Positions 6,165 through 15,000 of a DNA stretch of 27,860 bases are shown here, piece after piece. The notes beneath the pieces are model-generated. The model searched no databases, was not told where the DNA came from, and was given only the letters and a program-made list of their open reading frames with translations. The stretch is from a virus. Position 1 is the stretch's first letter; each line of letters opens with the position of its first letter. Location: positions 1 to 27,860 of the IMG/VR virus record IMGVR_UViG_3300009593_000095. One strand, written 5' to 3'. The position numbers and the translations under genes were made by a program.

Positions 6165-7748
6165 TTAGAAAGTACCCCCATCAAGTGTAGAAGACCAGTG
6201 AGGCTTATTAGTATATATCACAGAAACTGATGATGGAATTACTGATAAATTCTCAATAGAACCATTTTGCCCTTCTCTTCTAATGTTGTAAGTATTGGTA
6301 AAGGTTCCTTCAACACCAATTAGATCAATTGAATTTCCGTTAGATACGGATGACTCAACAACACCGTAAGCATTACTGGTGTCTTGCCTAACAACATCAC
6401 CAGCAGTAACTGTTACGTTAGATGGTAATGGAAGAGTGTTCTTAGTAACAGCAGTTAGAATCTGCTTAGATGTTACTATAGGAGCAGCTGGATTATTAGT
6501 TGAGGTCTGTAATCCATTCTCATCGAAGTATACAGCACCATTAGCATTATAATCAGCAGTCTGATAATAAATTCCTTTAATATCTAGGAATCCTCTAGTA
6601 CCAGATACTGTATTACTTGCTGTACCTGCATCTGGAACGTATGTCCAAGATCTTGCAGGAGCATTACTTCCAGTATTTGTATCAGCATCTACATAACCAA
6701 AGAAACCAGTTTTGTTATTTCCAGTTCCAATACCAGTATTATATTTAAATGCTATACCACGATCTGTATTAGTATCGTAAGCATGAGTTATTGTTAATTC
6801 TGAAGTTGTTGTAATACCAGCAGTAGTTGTTCCCTGAATGGTAATAACTTTACCTGTAGTATTAACTTCAGTAACTGTTGTTAATCCAGCATTTGGAAGT
6901 GATGCATGACCACTTACAATATCACCAGTATTAATACCAACAACAGAATCAATTGTAATTGTACTAACACCAGTTGTGGCAGGAGCAGTAACTACCCTAG
7001 AACTGGTAACATCACCAATAACAAATATTGGATCATTAACTGTTACTGCGGTTGAGTTAACTGAAGTTGTTGTACCATCAATCTGTAAGTTACCTTTGAT
7101 GATAACATCACCTTCATTACTTAATCCATCGGGAAATGGGTCAATAAACAGTTTATCTCCAGCACCACTTACAGTAGAAATTATATTATCTTCTATCTTA
7201 ACCTTACCGAAGTATGACTGAGTGTCTACATTTAATGGAGTAGTAAACTTAACTTGCTTACCAGTAGGACTGGATACTACTAACTCATCATTACCATCTT
7301 CATCATATTCAAATTTAACATCCTTATCAGAACCAAATGAGAATGCTGTATCGTCAGTAACAGCAAATTCACCAGTTCCATCAGTCGCAAATATAACATC
7401 CCCATCTGTATTTGTAGATGATAAAGTATTACCATCCATTCTAAGATTATCTACATTCCACTGATCAACTTTTCGGTTATCATCAAGAACAGCAACGATA
7501 CCACCATCTGTATTTCTTGAGTTAGTAACACCAGCAACAGCACCTGGTTGATGGTCCATCATAGAAGTATAATAATGTCCTCCTACTGAGAAAACATTAC
7601 TTCCATCGTCACCAACAAATATTCTATCTTTATATTGATTTACTCCACCGTAACTGCCGATACCAGTTACATAACCCATTTCACCCCAATTTAGGCTGGC
7701 AGGTTTTGCTGTACCAGAGGATCGTTTGATCCTGATAATGCTAGCCAT
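6165..7748 (-). CDS. Tail-fibre-like virion structural protein, 527 aa
   Basis: The N-terminus IIRIKRSSGTAKPASLNWGE is the K-R-S...P..L..GE pattern found at the start of many phage fibre proteins, probably an attachment segment. Around residues 215-245 is the common fibre segment NLQIDGTTTSVNSTAVTVND followed by PIFVIGDV. Around 325-400 come RGIAFKYN, KTGFFGYVDAD, ARSWTYVPDA and GTRGFLDIKGIYY, which also recur in marine myovirus fibre proteins (from memory). The whole is Gly/Thr/Asn-rich beta sequence. The C-terminus, LDGGTF, resembles the NGGNF end of the 75-residue protein encoded just upstream. It sits in the T4 gene 12/wac interval. Receptor binding or whisker function is plausible but not shown. 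It starts directly after the stop of the 75-residue gene, with no gap. Confidence 0.85.
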   Translation of the reverse strand: MASIIRIKRSSGTAKPASLNWGEMGYVTGIGSYGGVNQYKDRIFVGDDGSNVFSVGGHYYTSMMDHQPGAVAGVTNSRNTDGGIVAVLDDNRKVDQWNVDNLRMDGNTLSSTNTDGDVIFATDGTGEFAVTDDTAFSFGSDKDVKFEYDEDGNDELVVSSPTGKQVKFTTPLNVDTQSYFGKVKIEDNIISTVSGAGDKLFIDPFPDGLSNEGDVIIKGNLQIDGTTTSVNSTAVTVNDPIFVIGDVTSSRVVTAPATTGVSTITIDSVVGINTGDIVSGHASLPNAGLTTVTEVNTTGKVITIQGTTTAGITTTSELTITHAYDTNTDRGIAFKYNTGIGTGNNKTGFFGYVDADTNTGSNAPARSWTYVPDAGTASNTVSGTRGFLDIKGIYYQTADYNANGAVYFDENGLQTSTNNPAAPIVTSKQILTAVTKNTLPLPSNVTVTAGDVVRQDTSNAYGVVESSVSNGNSIDLIGVEGTFTNTYNIRREGQNGSIENLSVIPSSVSVIYTNKPHWSSTLDGGTF

Positions 7749-7976
7749 TTAAAAATTTCCCCCGTTAATGTCTAAATTTGCTTCTGAGCCAGGTGTTAAG
7801 GATAGTGTAGCGTCCCATTTTTGGGTTGCTCCATTATATACCAATATCATTCCATTAAGTAGGTTCGCAGCATTTACGTCACTAAGTTCAGCTAAGGACA
7901 ATCCTTGGGCTCCAGCAAGTGAAGATATAACCTTAACAGCGTTTTTTTGCCCTACTCTGACCTTAATATCTGCCAT
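7749..7976 (-). CDS. Small fibre-associated structural protein, 75 aa
   Basis: A compact protein starting MADIKVRVGQKNAVKVISS, with a central LAELSDVNAANLLNGMILVY and NGATQKWDATLSLTPGS, ending NGGNF. The 'LsDV..a.l.nGmiLvYn..t.kW.a' core is a motif I associate with short segments of phage tail-fibre proteins, where it often precedes a trimer domain. Here it stands alone as a complete gene abutting the 527-residue fibre-like gene. The shared GG-[TN]-F C-terminus suggests that both products join the same assembly. A CATAAATA octamer 28 bases upstream makes it the likely first gene of a late transcript that also covers gp13 to gp16. Exact function unknown. Confidence 0.82.
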   Translation of the reverse strand: MADIKVRVGQKNAVKVISSLAGAQGLSLAELSDVNAANLLNGMILVYNGATQKWDATLSLTPGSEANLDINGGNF

Positions 7977-8003
7977 TTATTAAGCAATTCAAGAATCTAT
8001 CTA

Positions 8004-8207
8004 TTATTTATGTTTACGATTAGCTAACTCTTTAAGCAAAGACTTGATTTCATCAATATCCTTTTTCATCTCATCCAGTTCCGCTTTCTCATCAAGTTTT
8101 TTATTTCTTTTAGAAATATGATGAGAATATGAATTTGAATCATAATTTAAAATCGCACCTGTTTCTGGATCACGAAACAGATTTTTATGTCCTTCAACTG
8201 GTATCAT
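8004..8207 (-). CDS. Small conserved-type hypothetical protein, 67 aa
   Basis: The N-terminus MIPVEGHKNLFRDPETGAIL then YDSNSYSHHISKR is a pattern I associate with a short protein carried by many marine T4-like phages, but I know no function for it. Residues ~35-67 form a charged helix (KLDEKAELDEMKKDIDEIKS) with heptad hydrophobics, probably a coiled coil. The RDPETGAILNYD segment resembles a short beta-hairpin. The gene overlaps the stop of the 44-residue gene by four bases (ATGA), so its translation is probably coupled to it. It is the last gene before a putative late promoter. Assembly factor or minor structural protein are both possible. Confidence 0.8.
   Translation of the reverse strand: MIPVEGHKNLFRDPETGAILNYDSNSYSHHISKRNKKLDEKAELDEMKKDIDEIKSLLKELANRKHK
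8005..8012 (-). promoter_or_regulatory. Probable T4-type late promoter (CATAAATA)
   Basis: The minus-strand octamer CATAAATA overlaps the last codons of the 67-residue gene and lies 28 bases before the ATG of the 75-residue gene. It differs from the T4 late consensus TATAAATA at the first base only, and its spacing to the start codon resembles the other two sites. It would start the transcript for the fibre/neck/terminase genes. Chance occurrence in AT-rich DNA is possible. Confidence 0.5.
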
Positions 8208-8338
8208 GCTTTTGGTATTGGTAGTCCGTTAATTAAATCCTTTTCAGATGGTTTTTTAGGATTAGTGATATCCTTATATTGACGCATTATACGATCATCT
8301 TTACTGAGTTTTTCTAAGAGTTGTTTAAATGATTTCAT
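8204..8338 (-). CDS. Very small basic protein with capsid-targeting-like N-terminus, 44 aa
   Basis: Read directly from the sequence: ATG at 8336-8338, TGA at 8204-8206. The product begins MKSFKQLLEKLSKDDRIMRQ and ends KDLINGLPIPKA. It is supported as a real gene because it exactly fills the space between two neighbours. Its ATG overlaps the upstream TAA (TAATG) and its TGA overlaps the downstream ATG (ATGA). Its N-terminus also resembles those of the two genes before it (MKTFQQFQED, MRTFQEFLQL), all reminiscent of the T4 capsid-targeting sequence MKTYQEFI. LLE at residues 7-9 fits the L/I-x-E cleavage rule of T4-type prohead protease. Function unknown; the internal head protein idea is inference. 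Confidence 0.7.
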   Translation of the reverse strand: MKSFKQLLEKLSKDDRIMRQYKDITNPKKPSEKDLINGLPIPKA

Positions 8339-8544
8339 TATTTTTTCAATTCTCGACTAAGTGACCCTAAGGTATCTGCTAAGGTATTCTTACCTCTATT
8401 TTTCACCTTGTCAATAGTTTTCTTTCTTTTATCGGGATTGATAAAATCACCAACTTTAACATTTTTATTTTTGTTTATAAATGAAGTAATGCCACCCTTT
8501 ATGATGTCATCAATATCTTCTTGAAATTGTTGAAATGTTTTCAT
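8338..8544 (-). CDS. Small basic protein with capsid-targeting-like N-terminus, 68 aa
   Basis: The product begins MKTFQQFQEDIDDIIKGGIT. The first eight residues differ from the T4 internal-protein signal MKTYQEFI by Tyr to Phe and a few conservative changes. The remainder is strongly basic (NKNKNVKVGDF, PDKRKKTIDKVKNRGKNT) and ends in a short helix (LADTLGSLSRELKK). There is no cysteine and no membrane segment. No clear L/I-x-E protease site is present in the first 20 residues. The gene starts inside the stop of the 169-residue gene (ATGA) and its stop overlaps the next start (TAATG). A DNA-associated or head-internal protein fits composition and N-terminus but is unproven. Confidence 0.75.
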   Translation of the reverse strand: MKTFQQFQEDIDDIIKGGITSFINKNKNVKVGDFINPDKRKKTIDKVKNRGKNTLADTLGSLSRELKK

Positions 8545-9050
8545 GCGTAGTGCATACTCCTATCGTTCTTTTTATCTTTTAATTTGTCACCTCTCTGACG
8601 TTTTTCACCAGTTTCTCCATACTTTTGTGGATGTGAACCTGGTTTTTCATGTCCCAACCCTTCAGATTTTCTCTTACTCTTATCAGTATAATGTAGTCTT
8701 GCCTTTTTACCTGGTTTCTTAGTGATTACAGATTCCTGACCTTCTTCACGACCATATTCTCTCATCTTCTTACCAAACGCACGTCTTGACATATTTTTAG
8801 GTTTAGTAACAGAATAAGATACTTCTCTACCCTCAACTCCATCATCATATTGATATCTACCAGTTGTCTTACGATAACCAATACCACTTTTCTCTAACTT
8901 AGATTCAAGTCTTCTTCTCTTTCTACGATTTTCATCCTCATCATCACCACGATCAGCAGAGATGTGACCAGTATCTTTAGTTCTAGCATTACTCAATTGT
9001 CTTGCTAGACCACCTTCACATAGTTGTAGAAATTCTTGAAAAGTTCTCAT
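8541..9050 (-). CDS. Highly basic protein with capsid-targeting-like N-terminus, 169 aa
   Basis: Family not named. The first residues, MRTFQEFLQLCEGGLARQLS, resemble the T4 capsid-targeting sequence. L10-C11-E12 followed by Gly-Gly fits an L/I-x-E cleavage site of a T4-type prohead protease. The body is extremely rich in Lys, Arg, Glu and Asp, with a basic patch ENRRKRRRLESKLEKSG (about residues 40-56). A more ordered segment follows, GYRKTTGRYQYDDGVEGREV, then MREYGREEGQESVITKK and LHYTDKSKRKSEG. The tail is His/Gly/Lys-rich (GSHPQKYGETGEKRQRGDK). The start overlaps the stop of the DUF4815 gene (TAATG). Nucleic-acid binding or packaging inside the head would suit the charge, but that is inference. 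It is the largest of four translationally chained small genes. Confidence 0.8.
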   Translation of the reverse strand: MRTFQEFLQLCEGGLARQLSNARTKDTGHISADRGDDEDENRRKRRRLESKLEKSGIGYRKTTGRYQYDDGVEGREVSYSVTKPKNMSRRAFGKKMREYGREEGQESVITKKPGKKARLHYTDKSKRKSEGLGHEKPGSHPQKYGETGEKRQRGDKLKDKKNDRSMHYA

Positions 9051-12000
9051 TACGCTAATGCAATCGCTCTAAAGTCTTTTAATCTAACTGGAACACATTC
9101 ATTTATAGATGACATCACTATTTTGATTACAAATCCATCAAACTGTTCCAAATCATTTATGGTAAACTGATATTCTGAGAAATCATTTTGACCATTCTTC
9201 TTAACTTGAGCATCTGCTCTACCATCATTTAAACCTATATCAATAATATCATCACCAAAACCATCACCATCAGTATCTATTAAATTCTTATATCCAGGGA
9301 AGGCTCTGTATGTTTGAGAAACTTCACTAGAATCAGCACTGAATAGTCTGTAGAATACTCTAAAGTCTGCTTCTGGTTGTGCATTAGCACCAACAAATAC
9401 TTTTAATGAACTTGCTGGTTGCTTCAAATTAACTCTCTTAGATACGAATATTGAACCATGTGGATCATTTTCTAATGAATTTGATCTTGTATCAGTAGCA
9501 TAATCCAATACTGGAGCATTAATCTTATTTCTACCTAAAACAAAAGTAGCATATTTTGCATCCAATACTGGAGATAAATTACTATCAGTTGATTTGAAAT
9601 CAACCTTTAATGCTAATGATTTATGCTTAGGTAATGTACTTAATCTAAGTGATTCATTAGTTTTGGATGCTACTAATCTTGGTGTTGGGAAGAAAGTAGT
9701 TTCATTTAATATAGTTGGTTCAAATCCTTGATCTATAAAGGATACTTCAGATCCACCAGCACTAGTTCCACTAACGGTCCTAACTGCTGTATTAACAAAA
9801 GTTCCCTTACCAGGAGTAATCACATTAAACTGTGGGGATAAGGTACTGAATTGATGGTTCTGAGATACTTTCACAGTCTTACCACCTACAGCTTTTTCAC
9901 TAGTAAAGCATACTAATGCCTTATTATCAGCAACATTATTACCTCTAGGACCAGTTCCCCTATCAATTTCTAAGAAATAGTTATCAATATTTGATTCAGA
10001 TCTAAGTGTAGTATTTGCAGGAACATTTATAGTACTATTAATACCAGCTAATGGGAATCCATTTATCTGATATGGTTGAACAGAAACTCCTGTACTGTGT
10101 CCAATTGCAGTAGAACCACCAAGTCCTCTACCATCAAGTGTTAACTGTCCAGTTCCTACAACATAAGAAACAATTTCACTCTCTATTAGAGCATCACCTC
10201 TATCTGTTGCGATACCAGCAAAATTAACGAATGATGAAGTAGAAGCAACTGATACTAATGTGCCACCTAAGGTTAAATCAGCAGTTGTTTGAGTTGCTAC
10301 AGAATCTGGTTCGATTCCTTCAAGTTTAACAGCATTATTTGCACCATGATGTCCGTGATTGTACTGTACAACTTCAAGAACATTACCTGTATTAAGATCA
10401 CTAAGAACTTCAGAATCTGAACTTACAGTTCCACCTGTTGCTGCAGTTCTAGTATCATTTGCAGCACCATAATGAATAAGGTTTTGACCTTGCTTGAATA
10501 CTTCACCTTGAACATCTGTTAGATGTATTGTATCTAATGTAGAACTAATTGCTTTAATTGCAAATTTAGCACCAGCACCTCTTGCAACCAAAGCACTACT
10601 GTTATCGATAGTAACAACATCACCAAGAGCGAATCTACTACCAGCAGTAATATTTTCAATTAATTTAACTGCTCCAGTAGTACCATCAATAGTAATAGTT
10701 GCAGTTGCGCCAGCACCATCCCCACTTATTGATTTGATAGGAATAGTATTAGCAATAGGATCAGGATCTGCTGATTGGTTAGTAAACTGATATTGTGTAC
10801 CACCATAAACTAACTCTGGTTGTGTACCAGTATTAATAGGAGCAAATACATTTTCAACTACACCAGTAATACTTCCGTCTTCTTCATCTGTAGGAAGACC
10901 AGTACTCATCTTTCTACCAACAGGAGCATCTGCAGCAGCAAGACCAGAAACTTTAACTTTTAATTTTCTAGGTAAAGTTCTGATTGGGTTGTCAGGTAAT
11001 GCTTGAGTATTTTCATTACCTGCTTCAACTGGACTATTATAGAAAGTAACTGTACCATTCTCTACAAACGCCGCTTTATATAATTGGAATGTTAAATCTT
11101 GATACTGACTTGGAGTCCAAATTGTACCATTCTGTGATTTAAATAAACTACCACCAATATATTGCTTAGTACAAACAGCAGATTCAACATCAGGTAGATT
11201 TGCAGTTTTAACCGTCTTCTGACCCATAGTTGAAACCCACATCTCATACAAATCAGATGCTGGAGATAAAAATACTATTGCATATTCCTTACCACCTTCT
11301 AAAAAGACTGGTGATGGGAATTTAATATTTGTTGCTATAGAAGCATCTATAGATGTTGTAATATCTCTTGGATTTAATGAAACTTGTCCATAATCCTGTA
11401 CTAGGAAGTTTGTTGGTGTTCCCAACTCAACATCTCTAATCTCAACAAATACTTTAGCTGCTGGATCTTTACTTGCAAAGTAAACATCAACAGAAGTTAA
11501 GAACATACCAGTTTCATCAACTCTGAATGATTGTGCTAGAGGATCCCTATAAGGAGCTTCTATTCTTACAGTCTCTGATGTTTGACTAATGTTTATACTA
11601 GTTGTAGTCTCATTAGGTCTTTGTGCAGGTTCGGGTGGATTTCTAACTCCAACTGTAGATGTTTGTTGTGTAAGGATCGTTCCTGTTGCATGATAGGTTC
11701 CTGTTGCATCACTTGCAAGAGCAGTACTTCCTGGTAGGGTTACTGTTCCTGGAGTAGTAGCAGTTAACTTAAATGTCTTAGTTCCACTATAAAACAATAC
11801 TGGTGGTTGTGGTGTTTGATTCGCATTTCTAAAGAAGAATGCACCTAAAATATCACCCCAATTATCTGACATTAATGCAGAGTTTGTTACTGTTGCTGTT
11901 GCACCACTAGATTCTCCAACAATTGAACATCCATCTGTCACATATCCAAAGTAAGTTTCGTCATTTGCTAATGAAACAACATCAGCATTAAATAGGTTTG

Positions 12001-15000
12001 ATGTTGATGAATAAGCATCAGATGGAGCAGGTCTTGTTCTATCAAATATATCAACTTGATAAGTTTCTACACTTCCATTTAATACATTAATTCCACTTGG
12101 TTCTCCCATAGGAACTGCCATTACACTTGCATCACCGTACTTATGTTCGGGAGCCATTACCCTAACTTTACCTATCTGCTTACCATTCTTAAAGATGATT
12201 GCATCTTCATATACGGAAAAAGTACCAGAAACCATATCAATTTGGATTACTTTAGGGAAAACATCAGGAATTCCACTATCAAGATAATGGTAATGCTTAG
12301 TAAATGGTTTTAATCCATTTCCATTAAATGCAACGTTCCTAGAACGCATGAATGGATCTGTTGCACCACTAATCTTAATACTCTCAACATAATCAAATTC
12401 ACGGTAAATATCATTTTCTAATTGATTAGTAAAGCTTAATTCTTTTGTTGTAGTTGTGGTTGTAGTTGTAGTTGTAGTAACATCTGTATGATTACCATCA
12501 AAAAATCCATGTCTGTCTGGATCATCCAATCCTGGATCAACTTCAACTTCAGTTACAACTACATCTGTTTGTGTTGTTGCGTTCTCAGAAACAACATTTG
12601 ATTGCTCAGCCCAAGTTGCTCCAGTAGATTCTGTTCTATAATCATCAACATATATTGTTCTAGTCCAGTTATCTGATGGTGGATCTAAAATAACAGCACC
12701 AGCAAATACAATAACGTTGAATGGGTTAATGTTTTCAACTTGAGTTGCTTGAAGATTCTTAATTTCACTAGCAACTTCATCATATTTTAATGTAATTAGA
12801 TCTCCAGTTTTTTGGCAATTATCATCAAGTAATTTTAAATTTGCACTTCTATCACAAGAATTCTCATCTATTGAAGGATCGAATGCCAAATCTGCCTTTA
12901 ATGACCAGAAATCAACAGCACTAATTAATTCTTTATTAACAACATCAACATCACATCTAGAACCTTGTGTTCTATTGAAGTTAATGAAACTTCTATCTTT
13001 AAAATCATTTACTACAAATCCAGTTTTAAATCTGGTTAATCCATCAGCATCAGTAACTTGTATTGATTTAGTATCCAATTCTAATGCAGTAAGAGAAGTC
13101 ATTACTTCTAAGTTAGCAACTCTCTTTTCAATTTTACCAATATCTCTCATGGTAAATCTTCTATTATCATATAACCTAATGTTTGGTCCTTTTACAGGAT
13201 CATACAAATAAGGTGGAAGTGTTATTTGTGCTACTTCCATAGAAGGTCCTAATTCAGTAGGTGGTGCAGGATTATCTGCAGAAACACCCTTAATTAGTTT
13301 TACCTCTTCAAATTTATTAATAACTAATTTGTCTATTCTAGGTAAGTAATAAGTATATCCAATAATAGAAGTTTCATTTGGAGCAACAACATACTTAGAT
13401 ATTGATTCAAATGTTCTAGCAGCAAAATCAAAAGGTGATTTATCAGTTGTTGTAGATGGATCAAATGGATTAACTCTAGGTCTAAAGTCTAAGATATCAG
13501 TTCCTCTATCTAAAGCTATATGGGGAACATCATGAGTATATCTATCCTTATTATAAGAATTTGCAGTAAATAAATCTGCACTCTCTGCACTTTGAGTCTT
13601 ATAATAATCAAAGATAACCAATAATCTATTTGTTGGTGGAGAAGAATTTCTCTTCCTGACAATTTTAGAGTAATCGCTATATTGTTTCTTATGACCTTTA
13701 TCTAAAGTATAGTTTGCAGTTCTATCCACATAGTTACCATTTGTTATACCTTGTAGATTAGTTTCAATATTAGATTCATAGAATGTAATAGCTTCTCCTT
13801 TAGAGAAAGTATTATCATTTAAATACACATACTCAATTTCTGTTGCAGATACTCTATTAACAATTTGACCGATTGCTCTACTATTCTTACCTATAAATTT
13901 CTCACCAATAATTGTATTTGTATCTAATGCTAATCCAGAAACAAATGTCAATTTATCAAGAGATGGTATATTTGTATCCTTTGATTCATATACTGCATGA
14001 ATTTTTACAGCATCAGGAACATTTAATGAAATCTCATTATCTTCAACTCTCAATCCATAATACTTACTTGATACAAGACCACTATTTGTAGATACACCTA
14101 CCTGTCTTGTTACTTCTAATTTATGACTTCTAACAAAATCTTTAGATCTTGTTTTTAAACCAACCTTCTTCAAGGTTACATTTACAACACACTTAGTACT
14201 TGCAGATAGTCCACTAAATGCAATATCATTACCAGCATTTGTTATAGAAACTTGATCTGCACTTAAAGGTTCTGTACTTCCATCTTCATAATGAATAGAA
14301 TATCTTTCCTCATCAAATGTTTCAAAGAAAGCACTACCTATACCAGAAGAAACAAACGCTGAACCACTACCTGTAGTTCCTTCTAACGCTGCATTAGTAC
14401 TAAAAGATAATGTACCATTTGCAGATGTTTCTCTTTCTGCTACCTGACGATTAATAAGTAGAGTTGAATCTGATAAATCAACAGAAGAAACATTCTTCTT
14501 AGGCAATCTACTGTACAAACCAGAATTAGCAAGATTAAGAATCTTTGGATACTTAATTCTGAATATATTTGATGTAGTTAATCCAGCAATAATTTCACCA
14601 CTATTAACATCAGCAATATTAGTGATAGGTGCTAGTCCCATGCTTGTACCATCTGCAGATATGGAAGTAACTCTATTATAAGTTTGAAGTCCAAAATCTG
14701 TAGAATATCCTACAATAGTATCTGTTTTTACTCCAACTTGTCCTGAAAATCTTCTTCTAGGAGATTGTGCTGTTGCACTATTACCATTAGCAGCACCACT
14801 TACTGTTAATGGATCAACTATTGAAAAATTGGGTAATACTTTATCATACAGAACAGTATCTGCACTAAAATCACTAGTATTTGTAAGACCAGTTAAACCA
14901 TTGAAATCTTGGAATACTGATTTAATATCATCTGTTGTATATGCAGTAACAGTAATTACAGAACAATTGGTTGCTTTTATCTCTTCGTTGAATATTAACT

